Positions 25,848-35,661 are shown, numbered from the stretch's first letter. The stretch is 64,000 nucleotides of DNA from Dietzia lutea (GCF_003096075.1 NZ_CP015449.1:2969001-3033000), one strand, 5' to 3'. Notes: generated from the letters alone by a model not told the origin. Translations and numbers: made by a program.

Positions 25848-27239
25848 TCAGAGGTTGATCATGTGGCCGGCGATGCCCTCGACGGCCTCCTTCATGGCCT
25901 CGGACAGCGTCGGGTGGGTGTGCACGTTGCGGGCGACGTCCTCGGCGGTGAGGTCCCACATCTGCGCGAGGGTCAGCTCGGGCAGGAGCTCCGAGACGTC
26001 GGGGCCGATGAGGTGGCCGCCGAGCAGCTCGCCGTGCGTGGCGTCGGCGACGATCTTCACGAAGCCGACCGCGTGGCCCAGGCCCTGCGCCTTGCCGTTG
26101 GCGGAGTACGGGAACTTGGCCACCTTGACGTCGTAGCCCTCGTCTCGCGCCTGGGCCTCGGTGAGCCCGAAGGACGCGACCTGCGGCTGGCAGAAGGTGG
26201 CGCGCGGCATCATGCGGTAGTCGCCCAGCGTCTGGGTCTCGGCGCCGGCCATGGTCTCCGCGGCCACGACGCCCTGCGCCTCGGCCACGTGGGCCAGCTG
26301 CAGCTTGCCGGTGACGTCGCCGATGGCGTAGATGCCGTCGACGTTGGTGCGCATGTGGTCGTCGATGTCGATCGCGCCGCGGTCGGTGAGCTCGACGCCG
26401 GCGTTCTCCAGGCCGAAGCCCTCGACGCGGGGACCGAAGCCGACGGCCATGAGGACCTTGTCCACGGTGACCGTCTGGGTCTCCGCGCCGTCCTTCTTCT
26501 CGATCTCCACGTCCACCGAGTCACCGTTGTCGGTGATCTTGGTGGTCTTGTGCCCGGTGAGGAGCTTGATGCCGAGCTTCTTGTAGTGCTTGGCGATCTC
26601 CTTGGAGACCTCCTCGTCCTCGTTCGGCAGCAGGCGGTCCATGAACTCGACGATCGTGACCTCGACGCCGTAGGCGTTCATCACGTAGGCGAACTCCATG
26701 CCTATCGCGCCCGCGCCCACCACGACGATCGAGTCCGGCAGCTCGCGGGAGAGGATCTGCTCCTCGTAGCTGACCACGTTCTCGCTCAGCTCGATGCCCG
26801 GGAGCGTCTTGACCACGGAGCCGGTGGCGATGAGGCAGTTGTCGAACGTGTACTCCGTGCCCTCGACCTCGATGGTCTTGGCGTCGGTGAACGTCCCGTA
26901 GCCGTTGATCTCGGTGATCTTGTTCTTCTTCATGAGGAAGTGGACGCCCTTGACGATGCCGTCCGAGACCTTGCGGCTGCGGTCGTAGGCGGCGCCGAAG
27001 TCGAAGGAGACGTCACCGGAGATGCCGAAGAGCTTGCCGTCACGCTGAACCGTGTTGGCCAGCTCCGCGTTACGTAGCAGTGCCTTGGAGGGGATACAGC
27101 CCACGTTGAGGCATACGCCGCCCCAGTACTTCTCCTCGACGACGGCCACCTTGAGGCCGAGCTGCGAGGCACGGATTGCGGCGACGTAGCCACCGGGGCC
27201 CGCGCCGAGGACGATCAGGTCGAAATGAGTGTCAGCCAC
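25848..27239 (-). CDS. lpd: Dihydrolipoamide dehydrogenase
   Basis: A 463-residue flavoprotein disulphide reductase. The FAD motif is [15 protein letters not shown], the redox disulphide is in [13 protein letters not shown], the NAD motif is [20 protein letters not shown], and the C-terminal His-Glu pair is in [10 protein letters not shown]. It is the E3 component of pyruvate and 2-oxoglutarate dehydrogenase complexes, and in mycobacteria also supports peroxide defence. I chose the GTG at 27239, giving the normal start [16 protein letters not shown]. In mycobacteria lpdC also lies near ramB. Confidence 0.97.
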   Translation of the reverse strand: MADTHFDLIVLGAGPGGYVAAIRASQLGLKVAVVEEKYWGGVCLNVGCIPSKALLRNAELANTVQRDGKLFGISGDVSFDFGAAYDRSRKVSDGIVKGVHFLMKKNKITEINGYGTFTDAKTIEVEGTEYTFDNCLIATGSVVKTLPGIELSENVVSYEEQILSRELPDSIVVVGAGAIGMEFAYVMNAYGVEVTIVEFMDRLLPNEDEEVSKEIAKHYKKLGIKLLTGHKTTKITDNGDSVDVEIEKKDGAETQTVTVDKVLMAVGFGPRVEGFGLENAGVELTDRGAIDIDDHMRTNVDGIYAIGDVTGKLQLAHVAEAQGVVAAETMAGAETQTLGDYRMMPRATFCQPQVASFGLTEAQARDEGYDVKVAKFPYSANGKAQGLGHAVGFVKIVADATHGELLGGHLIGPDVSELLPELTLAQMWDLTAEDVARNVHTHPTLSEAMKEAVEGIAGHMINL

Positions 27240-27305
27240 GACACACAGAGTATGCGCAACGCGTGGCCCAGGCACGCCGAGCCGCCCCTAATCGCACCCG
27301 AAATG

Positions 27306-27345
27306 CCTGACGCCGCCCCCTCCGGGTGGAAGGGGCGGCGTCAGG
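27306..27345 (-). terminator. Terminator of the 48-residue peptide gene
   Basis: Perfect 14-base arms (CCTGACGCCGCCCC and GGGGCGGCGTCAGG) around a 12-base loop, 17 bases beyond the stop of the small gene at 27362. Confidence 0.75.
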
Positions 27346-27361
27346 ATGCCTGCGGGCGCCG

Positions 27362-27508
27362 TCAGGACAGGTTGCCCAGGACCTGCCGAAGCGCGGTGGC
27401 GACCAGGTCGCCGACGGTCTCGGCGATCTGATCGGTGATGGACTTCGTGGAGCTGCCGGAGCCGCCGCCGAGGGACTCCGTGACCGAACCGAGATTGAGG
27501 GAACCCAT
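27362..27508 (-). CDS. 48-residue peptide, PorH/PorA-like (solitary)
   Basis: A 48-residue peptide without signal sequence. It starts MGSLNLGSVTESLGGGSG, then a Ser-rich turn and an amphipathic helix (ITDQIAETVGDLVATALRQV) ending GNLS. The size, lack of signal peptide and amphipathic helix resemble the small mycolic-membrane porins of Corynebacterium and the peptides encoded at 32362-33555. Unlike those it contains basic residues and does not share their C-terminal motif. A GGAG ribosome binding site lies 8 bases upstream and a perfect terminator follows, which supports a real gene. Function is inferred only from this resemblance. Confidence 0.65.
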   Translation of the reverse strand: MGSLNLGSVTESLGGGSGSSTKSITDQIAETVGDLVATALRQVLGNLS

Positions 27509-27689
27509 TATGTGTCTCCGTTTATCGAGGGTGCATTCCCGGATTCCCGAGAATGGCCGGGTCAGACGACCCGAGCGTAGGGATGATGCTACTGACGGCA
27601 CGGACTCATAACAAGAGTCTGTGAAGAACTGGACCCCCGGCCGACATGTCGGCTCCGTCACGCCGGGACGGTCACGGCATCATCGGGGC

Positions 27690-29885
27690 ATGACGGTTTC
27701 CCCCAGCACTGATCCGCACCTGCATCTCGAGGACGTCGATGCTCCCGAGGTCCTGGAATGGGTGCGGATGCGCAGCGACCGCACGGTGGCCGATCTCGCG
27801 GCCGGCGAGCACGCCGATGCCTCCTACACCCGGGCGCTGGAGATCCTCGACGCCACGGACCGGATCGCCTGGCCCGTCCTGCGCGGCCGCCACGCGTACA
27901 CGCTGTGGAAGGACGGCGACCATCGTCGCGGGTTGTGGCGCCGCGTACCGTGGTCGGTCCTCGCGGAGGGCGCGCCGGGCGTCGACCATCCGGCGTGGGA
28001 GACGCTCGTCGACGTCGACGCGCTCGCCGACGAGGAAGGCGTCAACTGGGTGTACTCGGGGACGGTCGTCCGCCGGCCCGCCGACGACCGCGCGCTGCTG
28101 CGGTTGTCCCGCGGGGGCGCGGACGCCGTCGAGATCCGCGACTTCGACCTCGTCGCGCGCCGCTTCGTCCCCGCCTCGGAGGACGGCTTCCGACTGACCG
28201 AGGCCAAGTGCTCGGTGTCGTGGGTCGACCGCGACACCGTGCTCCTCACCGCGCCGCTCGACCCGGAGGGCTCCGACGCGACCGAGTCGGGCTACGCGCG
28301 CGTCGTGCGGCTGTGGCGGCGCGGCACCGACCCCGCGCAGGCGCCCGTGATCTTCGAGGGCCGGACCGACGACGTCGCGGTGGGCGCCTCCCACGACCCG
28401 ACGACGGGGAGATTCCTCGCCAGCCGGGCACCGGACTTCCACACCTCACAGGAGGGCTTCTGGACCCCCGGGACCGATCCCACCGCGACCGGGCCGCGCG
28501 CCGTGCCCGTGCCCGAGGACTGCGACGTCACCTCGTGCGGCGACTGGCTCCTCCTGCGCCCCCGGACCGATCTCGAGATCGCCGGCCGGATCCATCCCGG
28601 CGGGTCGGTGCTCGTGGTGCCGTGGTCCGCCGTGGACGCCGACCCCGAGCGCCTGCCCGAGCCGGTCGTCCTGTTCTCCCCCACCCCGTCGACGACCGTC
28701 GAGGACATCACCTGGGGCCGCGGCCGGATCCTGCTGACGATCCTCGACGACACCGAGTCGCGGATCGCCGCCCACACCATCCCCGACACCGCCGACGGCG
28801 ACTGGACGCCGCTGCCGGTGGAGGGCCTGCCCGAGCACGTGTCGATCGACGTGCTGTCCTGCGACCGGCTGTCCGGGATGCAGGACGGCGAGCAGGCGGA
28901 CTCCGGGCCGGCGAACGGCGAACTGTCGGACGGCGACCCGACGCCCGGGAATCGCCCACACCCCGACGACGCCGTGCTCGCGGTCTCCGGGCCGGTCGTG
29001 CCGCCGTCGCTGGTGCTCCTGCGCGCCGACGGCAGCACCACCACCCTCGGCGCGACCCCGCACCGGTTCGACACGTCCGGCATCGAGGTCACCCGCCACA
29101 CCGCGGTGAGCGACGACGGCACCGAGGTCCCGTACACCGTCATGCGCGGGCCCGGACCGTACGGACCCCGGCCGACCATCCTGTACGGCTACGGCGGGTT
29201 CGAGGTGTCCATGCGGCCCGCGTACGCCGCCCTGCGTGGCGCGCTGTGGCTCGAGGAGGGCGGCGTGTACGTGGTGGCGGGGATCCGCGGCGGCGGAGAG
29301 TACGGGCCGTCGTGGCACCGGGCGGCCCTGCGCGAGAAGCGGCCGCGCGCCTACGAGGACTTCGCGGCCGTGGCGCGCGCCCTCGTCGAGACGGGGGTGA
29401 CCACCCGCGACCAACTGGGCGCGACCGGCGGGTCCAACGGCGGACTGCTCATGGGCGTCATGCTCACCCGCTACCCGGAGCTCTTCGGGGCGCTGGCGAT
29501 CGCCGTGCCGCTGCTGGACATGAAGCGCTACCACCTGCTGCTGGCCGGCGCGTCGTGGATGGCCGAGTACGGCGACCCCGACTCGTCCGACTGGGACGAC
29601 TTCCTCGGCGCGTATTCCCCGTACCAGAACATCCGACCCGCCTCAGAGGTCCGCTACCCGCCCGTGCTCATGACCACCTCGACACGGGACGACCGCGTGC
29701 ACCCGGGCCACGCGCGGAAGATGACCGCCGCCCTGGAGGCCGCAGGCCACGAGGTCGCCTACTACGAGAACGTCGAGGGCGGCCACGCCGGCGCCGCCGA
29801 CAACACGCAGGAGGCCCGGAAAGCGGTCCTCACGTACGAGTTCTTCAGGCGTCGACTCCCTCGTCGTCGTCCCCCTCAGGCCTGA
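27690..29885 (+). CDS. Prolyl oligopeptidase family (S9) serine peptidase
   Basis: A 731-residue S9A-type peptidase. An N-terminal about 450-residue beta-propeller region is followed by an alpha/beta hydrolase domain. The catalytic Ser is in GATGGSNGGLLMG, the Asp in STRDDRVHPGH and the His in ENVEGGHAG. No signal peptide, so probably cytoplasmic. It resembles the Rv0457c-type peptidase found between lpd and groEL2 in mycobacteria. A low-complexity insert rich in Asp, Gly and Pro lies around residues 405-440. The last 41 bases overlap the convergent hydrolase gene. Confidence 0.92.
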   Translation: MTVSPSTDPHLHLEDVDAPEVLEWVRMRSDRTVADLAAGEHADASYTRALEILDATDRIAWPVLRGRHAYTLWKDGDHRRGLWRRVPWSVLAEGAPGVDHPAWETLVDVDALADEEGVNWVYSGTVVRRPADDRALLRLSRGGADAVEIRDFDLVARRFVPASEDGFRLTEAKCSVSWVDRDTVLLTAPLDPEGSDATESGYARVVRLWRRGTDPAQAPVIFEGRTDDVAVGASHDPTTGRFLASRAPDFHTSQEGFWTPGTDPTATGPRAVPVPEDCDVTSCGDWLLLRPRTDLEIAGRIHPGGSVLVVPWSAVDADPERLPEPVVLFSPTPSTTVEDITWGRGRILLTILDDTESRIAAHTIPDTADGDWTPLPVEGLPEHVSIDVLSCDRLSGMQDGEQADSGPANGELSDGDPTPGNRPHPDDAVLAVSGPVVPPSLVLLRADGSTTTLGATPHRFDTSGIEVTRHTAVSDDGTEVPYTVMRGPGPYGPRPTILYGYGGFEVSMRPAYAALRGALWLEEGGVYVVAGIRGGGEYGPSWHRAALREKRPRAYEDFAAVARALVETGVTTRDQLGATGGSNGGLLMGVMLTRYPELFGALAIAVPLLDMKRYHLLLAGASWMAEYGDPDSSDWDDFLGAYSPYQNIRPASEVRYPPVLMTTSTRDDRVHPGHARKMTAALEAAGHEVAYYENVEGGHAGAADNTQEARKAVLTYEFFRRRLPRRRPPQA

Positions 29886-30741
29886 CGACCTCCCGGTCCA
29901 TCCACGCGAGCACCCGGGCGACCACCTCGGCGGGCCGGCGCGCCCACGAGTTGTGACCCAACGCCTCGGGTTCGAGCTCGAGGGTCGTGCGCGCGGAGGG
30001 CAGCATGGCCAGGAGGTTGCGCGCGGCGCTCGCGGGGGCGAGCGGGTCGTCGGCGATCACCACCGCCAGCGCCGGCACGGTGACGCGCGCCAGGCCGGCC
30101 GGGTAGTCGAGGTCGGCGCGGGCCGGCTGCATGACGCCCGCGGCGGCGAGCCTGGCCCAGTCCCGGATGCGGTCGGCCGGGATCCGGCCCTTCGCGCCGA
30201 AGAACTGGCCCGGCACGTGCCCGGACAGCCAGCCCAGCGCCGGCAGGATCACCGACCCCGCGCGCAGCTTGCGACCGACGGGCCCCGGGAAGCCGCGGTG
30301 GAACGGTGACTGGGCGGCGACCGCGACGAGCCCCGCGACGCGCGGGTCGTGGCGCGCGAGGTGGTACACACCGATCTGCGCGCCCATGCTGTGCCCCAGG
30401 AGGACCACGGGTCGGCGGCCGAGGCGCCGCTCCATCGCGTCGAGCGCGAGCGGGACGTCCTCGGCGGCGCTCTCGTGGTAACCGGCCGGGGCGCCGCGGC
30501 GCCCGATGCGGTACGTGCTCTCCCCCTGGCCGCGCAGCTCGGTGATCGCGACGTCGACGCCCTCGGCCGCCAGCGCGCGGGCGAGCGGGAGGTAGTAGCG
30601 GGCGCCGACGGCGATGCCCGGCAGCACCAGAACGGACGGCCGGCGCTCGTCCCGCCGGTCGGTCTCCACGATCAGCATCGGGCTGGTGCTGCCGTCCGGG
30701 TGGCGCAGTTCGACCCGGGCGGGGTCCTCGATCGTGGTCAT
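29845..30741 (-). CDS. Alpha/beta hydrolase (serine aminopeptidase S33/lipase-like)
   Basis: A 298-residue alpha/beta hydrolase. The nucleophile elbow is LLGHSMGAQIG (about residue 118), with the oxyanion segment LVLPGIAVGARYYLP and candidate acid and His in VIADDPLAP and EALGHNSWA. No signal peptide or lipobox. The substrate is not identifiable; it could be a lysophospholipase or esterase. It is convergent with the S9 peptidase with a 41-base 3' overlap. The ATG at 30741 starts a short N-terminus (MTTIEDPARVELRHPDG). Confidence 0.88.
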   Translation of the reverse strand: MTTIEDPARVELRHPDGSTSPMLIVETDRRDERRPSVLVLPGIAVGARYYLPLARALAAEGVDVAITELRGQGESTYRIGRRGAPAGYHESAAEDVPLALDAMERRLGRRPVVLLGHSMGAQIGVYHLARHDPRVAGLVAVAAQSPFHRGFPGPVGRKLRAGSVILPALGWLSGHVPGQFFGAKGRIPADRIRDWARLAAAGVMQPARADLDYPAGLARVTVPALAVVIADDPLAPASAARNLLAMLPSARTTLELEPEALGHNSWARRPAEVVARVLAWMDREVVRPEGDDDEGVDA

Positions 30742-30795
30742 GGGTCCAGAATGCCGGACTACGCTCCGTTCGCCGCACCCGGGCCGCATACGACG

Positions 30796-30835
30796 ACGGA
30801 CCCCGCCCACCTGACGTGTGGTGAGCGGGGTCCGT
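30796..30835 (-). terminator. Terminator of mycolyltransferase 1
   Basis: Arms ACGGACCCCGC and GCGGGGTCCGT with an inner CCACC/GGTG pairing form a strong hairpin 38 bases after the mycolyltransferase stop. Confidence 0.75.
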
Positions 30836-30872
30836 GAGCGCCGGGCGCGGGGTGCGCCGTGGCGTCAATCGA

Positions 30873-31994
30873 TCAGAGGGCGCCCCAGCGCGCGCCCATC
30901 GCGTTGGCCATCATGGGCCAGGACTGCTTGAGGTCGTCCTGCCAGTAGCCCCACGAGTGCGTGCCGTTGGGCGCGAAGTCGAAGTGGGCCGGGATGCCGA
31001 GCTCGCCGAAGCGGCGGGCGAGGTTGGCCGTGCAGTACTGCGTGGCCGCCTCGATGACGCCGCCGACGATCGCCTGGTTGGCCAGCGCCGGGATGGAGTT
31101 GCGCAGGCGCCAGTTCTCGAGCGACTCGTGCGGTCCGGGCAGGCCGTTGCCGGTCGAGATGAACATCGCGGGCAGCGTGCCGTTGTCACGCTGCTCCTGG
31201 AAACGCCAGGCGCCCCACACCGGGTCGTTGTCGAACCAGCTGTTGGTTCCCGCGCGGGGCTCGCCCGGGAACGGTCCCCACATGTTGTTGAGGTCCGCGC
31301 CGCCACGGAGACCGGTGACGATGTTGATGAACTCGTGGCCGACCGGGGTGGAGGTCTCGGCACAGCCGGAGTACGAGCCGACGGCCTGGAACCTGCCCGG
31401 GTGCTTCTGGGCGATGGTCAGGACGGAGGTGGCGGTCATGGAGATGGCCGCGATGCCGCGCTTGCGACCCTGGTAGTTGCCGCCGTACCTACCCTCGAAG
31501 AGGTCCGGGAGCTCCTTGGCGAGGTAGGTCTCGAAGGCCATCGGGCGGCCGGTCTCGCGGGCGAAGCGGGTCTGGACGTTGGGATCGTGCTTCTGCCAGT
31601 CCGTGTAGTACGAGAAGGCGCCGCCGATCGGGGTGACCGTCCAGGCGTCCTTGTCGGACATGAACTGCTTGACGTCGGACTGCGCCTGCCAGGTGGCGGA
31701 GTCCTCGCCACCACCGGCGCCGTTGATCAGGTAGAGCACCGGGGCGCCGGCGTTACCGTCGCGCGGCGGCTGGACGATGTTCGGCACCTCGATGGCCATC
31801 TTGTCGGACCACACCGACACGATCAGCCGACCGTCCGGCAGCTTCGTCTCGACGACCTTGTTATCGGCCGTGGCCTTGGTGTACTGGATGGTCCCGCCCT
31901 GGGCCTGAGTCGTGCCCGTGGCGACGACGGGGACCATGGCCGCGGCGAGGGCCGCTGCTGCGACCTTCGTGCCGAACCGCTTCACTGAACGCAT
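30873..31994 (-). CDS. Secreted mycolyltransferase (antigen 85/Cmt family)
   Basis: A 373-residue protein with a Sec signal peptide (MRSVKRFG then an Ala-rich core ending TTQAQG). The mature part is an esterase D/antigen 85 fold: APVLYLINGAGG, the nucleophile elbow AAISMTATSVLT, the family motif NNMWGP, and the catalytic His in GTHSWGYWQDDL near the C-terminus. Such enzymes transfer mycolic acids to trehalose or arabinogalactan, and in C. glutamicum one member acylates porin peptides on serine. It is the last gene after the two small-peptide cassettes, on the same strand. An upstream GTG at 32024 would add 10 residues; the signal peptide favours 31994. Confidence 0.94.
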   Translation of the reverse strand: MRSVKRFGTKVAAAALAAAMVPVVATGTTQAQGGTIQYTKATADNKVVETKLPDGRLIVSVWSDKMAIEVPNIVQPPRDGNAGAPVLYLINGAGGGEDSATWQAQSDVKQFMSDKDAWTVTPIGGAFSYYTDWQKHDPNVQTRFARETGRPMAFETYLAKELPDLFEGRYGGNYQGRKRGIAAISMTATSVLTIAQKHPGRFQAVGSYSGCAETSTPVGHEFINIVTGLRGGADLNNMWGPFPGEPRAGTNSWFDNDPVWGAWRFQEQRDNGTLPAMFISTGNGLPGPHESLENWRLRNSIPALANQAIVGGVIEAATQYCTANLARRFGELGIPAHFDFAPNGTHSWGYWQDDLKQSWPMMANAMGARWGAL

Positions 31995-32307
31995 ATTTCG
32001 ACGCCTTACATTCTCGTTGTTCACAGACGGACCCGGGCACCTTCTCGCGGAGAACGCTAACCCGATTCCCAGTAGTCACACAAGTCCCATTAAACACACT
32101 GGTGCCACCAGTGCGCTGCCAAGACTGGGTAGTTCACCCGCAGGGTTCGGCCCCGAGGATGACACACCGGCACCGGCCGGTGGAAACCGCGGAGCCGTCC
32201 GTGCGGCTCACGTCAACATTATCGACTCGACGCCGATCCGTGTTACCGATATGAACGAATCCATATCCATCGCAGGTCGCGCGCCCGGCGCCCGGCGGGC
32301 GCGAGCA
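31995..32307. other. Upstream region of mycolyltransferase 1
   Basis: About 310 bases of lower GC than average, without a gene. It should hold the mycolyltransferase promoter. A small palindrome CTGGTGCCACCAG near 32099 is the only symmetric element seen. Confidence 0.5.
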
Positions 32308-32346
32308 CGAAAAGGGGCTCCGAGCCGTAGCCCGGAGCCCTTTTCG
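32308..32346 (-). terminator. Terminator of small-peptide cassette 2
   Basis: Arms CGAAAAGGGGCTCCG and CGGAGCCCTTTTCG with a 9-base loop, one bulged base, followed on the minus strand by CTTTTCG. It lies 15 bases past the A2 stop, a good intrinsic terminator. Confidence 0.85.
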
Positions 32347-32361
32347 AGTCGGTCGTCCGAC

Positions 32362-32535
32362 TCAGGCCATGAAGCCCGCGTCGAAAGCCTCCTGGAAGTC
32401 GCCACCGACAAAGTAGCCGACAGCCTTGACCAGGTTGTTGACCCAGCCCAGCATGGTCGAAACGACTCCAAGGGTGCCGTCCCCACCGAGGATTGCACCG
32501 AGGCTGCCTTCGGGGCCGAATTCTGTGCTGCCCAT
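32362..32535 (-). CDS. PorA-like peptide A2 (57 residues)
   Basis: A 57-residue peptide without signal sequence: MGSTEFGPEGSLG, a Gly-rich turn, an amphipathic helix (LGVVSTMLGWVNNLVKAVGY) and the C-terminal motif YFVGGDFQEAFDAGFMA. The last motif is shared with A1 (YFTGGDFQEALTGGFLQ), so A1 and A2 are paralogues. It has one lysine and is otherwise acidic or neutral. The ribosome binding site AAGGAG lies 6 bases before the ATG. It follows B2 in a two-gene unit controlled by the promoter with an iron box. The short acidic signal-less form is that of corynebacterial PorA/PorH porins. Porin function is inference. Confidence 0.82.
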   Translation of the reverse strand: MGSTEFGPEGSLGAILGGDGTLGVVSTMLGWVNNLVKAVGYFVGGDFQEAFDAGFMA

Positions 32536-32648
32536 GATTATCTCCTTGCATTCGTGCCGATGGCGGCGTTCCGCCACTCGGGAGTGGAAGTGACCGGCAT
32601 TAGGCCCCCGGCCAGGGCGTCACCCGGACGGATCCGGTAGCCGCGGAA

Positions 32649-32810
32649 CTACTGCTCCAAGACAGGCGGCACGACAGCGTCGCCGGCGCCGAGGCTTCCG
32701 AGGACCACGTCCAGCCCGTCGCCCGCGAGCGAGCCCGTCAAGCCGATGATGCCCTTCAGGGCATTGTCGATAGCGGTGATGGCGGCGCTGATGGCGCTGA
32801 AGTCAGGCAT
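32649..32810 (-). CDS. PorH-like peptide B2 (53 residues)
   Basis: A 53-residue peptide starting MPDFSAISAAITAIDNALKG, with a hydrophobic or amphipathic first half and a Gly/Leu/Asp second half (LAGDGLDVVLGSLGAGDAVV) ending VPPVLEQ. No signal peptide. It shares the MP(D/N)F start, helix and Gly-rich turn layout with B1 at 33412. GGGAGA lies about 7 bases before the ATG. It is the first gene of cassette 2; A2 starts 113 bases beyond its stop. Its promoter at 32861-32888 is overlapped by an IdeR/DtxR-type box, so it is probably repressed when iron is plentiful. Confidence 0.8.
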   Translation of the reverse strand: MPDFSAISAAITAIDNALKGIIGLTGSLAGDGLDVVLGSLGAGDAVVPPVLEQ

Positions 32811-32853
32811 GTGTATCTCCCTTTTACTGTGATGTCGCCCCGCTCACGGGGCC

Positions 32854-32872
32854 CCGGGTAAGGCTAACCTAA
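32854..32872 (-). promoter_or_regulatory. IdeR/DtxR-type iron box upstream of cassette 2
   Basis: On the minus strand TTAGGTTAGCCTTACCCGG matches the 19-base DtxR/IdeR palindrome (TTAGGTTAG.CTAACCTAA) at 15 positions, with a perfect left half and core. It lies 44-62 bases upstream of the B2 start and covers the predicted -10, the usual position for iron-dependent repression. Confidence 0.72.
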
Positions 32873-32888
32873 GACGCACTGAAGTCAA
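32861..32888 (-). promoter_or_regulatory. Predicted promoter of cassette 2
   Basis: A TTGACT -35 (32888-32883) is followed after 16 bases by TAGCCT (32866-32861) as -10. The -10 lies inside the iron box. Transcription would start about 45 bases before the B2 ribosome binding site. Confidence 0.55.
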
Positions 32889-33126
32889 TCGTGACGTGCG
32901 TCTCAGCCCACCCCTTCGGCGCTGGCCCTTGACCCCCGCCGGGCGTGTGCCCTGTGTCACTGTAAACCACGAAGCCTTAAGAAGTCTCATTAATCCTGGC
33001 GCTTCGAGAAAAATTTCTTGGCTCGCATTATTTCGGGCCATCACCGCTGGTCAAAGGTTCACCGCGGCCATCCTCCGTTCACCTCCGACGTCCCACTGAG
33101 CGAGCACCCGCACCCAACACACAGCG

Positions 33127-33163
33127 ATGCGGCCCGCGCGAGGGAGAATCGCGCGGGCCGCAT
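33127..33163 (-). terminator. Terminator of small-peptide cassette 1
   Basis: Perfect 14-base arms ATGCGGCCCGCGCG and CGCGCGGGCCGCAT around a 9-base loop, 45 bases past the A1 stop. It isolates cassette 1 from cassette 2. Confidence 0.8.
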
Positions 33164-33207
33164 CTGGCCGTCGGGGAGAGTCGCCACCCTCGACGGAGCT
33201 CATGGGG

Positions 33208-33363
33208 TCACTGGAGGAATCCGCCCGTCAGGGCCTCCTGGAAGTCGCCTCCGGTGAAGTAGTCGAGGCCGGAGAACAGGTCTCCGAAGGCCCCCAGGAA
33301 GTCGTTGAAAAAGCCCAGGGCGCCGCTGACGCCGGCGAGGGATCCGAACTCGGGAAAGGTCAT
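33208..33363 (-). CDS. PorA-like peptide A1 (51 residues)
   Basis: A 51-residue peptide, MTFPEFGSLAGVSGALG, then FFNDFLGAFGDLF, and the motif YFTGGDFQEALTGGFLQ shared with A2. It has no Lys, Arg or Cys and is strongly acidic. The segment EF...VSG..LGFFNDFLGA resembles C. glutamicum PorA as I remember it (EFLGN..VLSGSGLIGYVFDFLGA), including the serine that is O-mycoloylated there. AAGGAG lies 6 bases before the ATG. It follows B1 by 48 bases and a perfect hairpin ends the unit. Likely a mycolic-acid outer membrane channel subunit, by analogy only. Confidence 0.83.
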   Translation of the reverse strand: MTFPEFGSLAGVSGALGFFNDFLGAFGDLFSGLDYFTGGDFQEALTGGFLQ

Positions 33364-33411
33364 TGTCTGCTCCTTGAATCTGTGACTGTGCGGTGGCGGG
33401 TCGGAGTCCGG

Positions 33412-33555
33412 CTACTCGGCGCTGATGCTGGTGATCGCGCCGATGAAGTCGTTCACCCCGTTCTCGCCGCCGACGGAGCCGGTGAAGAAGACAAGGGCGC
33501 CGAGGACGTCGGTGATTCCCCCGAAGAGGTCGGACAGCTGGCCGAAGTTGGGCAT
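33412..33555 (-). CDS. PorH-like peptide B1 (47 residues)
   Basis: A 47-residue acidic peptide starting MPNFGQLSDLFGGITDVLGA, continuing LVFFTGSVGGENGVNDFIGA and ending ITSISAE, with no basic residue and no signal peptide. The helical, Gly-punctuated pattern and C-terminal serines recall PorH, which carries a mycolic acid on a near-terminal serine. AAGGAG lies 5 bases before the ATG. It is the first gene of cassette 1 and lies between the groEL terminator and A1. The B1-A1 order mirrors B2-A2, so the two cassettes arose by duplication of a gene pair. Confidence 0.8.
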   Translation of the reverse strand: MPNFGQLSDLFGGITDVLGALVFFTGSVGGENGVNDFIGAITSISAE

Positions 33556-33579
33556 GGGTTCTCCTTCTCAGTGACTCGC

Positions 33580-33648
33580 GACGCCTTACGGGGCGTCTGA
33601 AGAGGACACTAAGAAACGGTTGAACCCGCCGCTATAGCTGAAACAGCT
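33580..33648 (-). promoter_or_regulatory. Leader elements upstream of cassette 1
   Basis: Upstream of B1 lie a small hairpin (GACGCC/GGCGTC, 33580-33597), a TATAGC that could be a -10 (33636-33631), and a palindrome AGCTG-AAA-CAGCT (33636-33648) overlapping it. There is no iron box here, unlike cassette 2. Confidence 0.35.
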
Positions 33649-33737
33649 CCTTTACCGCAGGTCACGGACCTTTTACGCAGCACCCTCAACGTGTCCGTGG
33701 TGTTACGGCGCGCCGGAGTGGACCGACGCCCGAAATA

Positions 33738-33777
33738 GCCCGTGGCCCGCACCGGCGTACCGGTGCGGGCCACGGGC
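33738..33777 (-). terminator. Terminator of groEL
   Basis: Perfect arms of 18 bases (GCCCGTGGCCCGCACCGG and CCGGTGCGGGCCACGGGC) with a CGTA loop, 46 bases past the groEL stop. Confidence 0.85.
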
Positions 33778-33822
33778 CCTGCTCTGCGCGCCCTCGGGCG
33801 CGTCAGTCGTGCGGGCTTCAGA

Positions 33823-35661
<1,839 letters not shown>

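Noticed and set aside
31995-32110. GlxR/CRP-type site before mycolyltransferase 1
   Set aside because: TGTG and CACA words are present, but not with the N6 spacing of the TGTGA-N6-TCACA motif.
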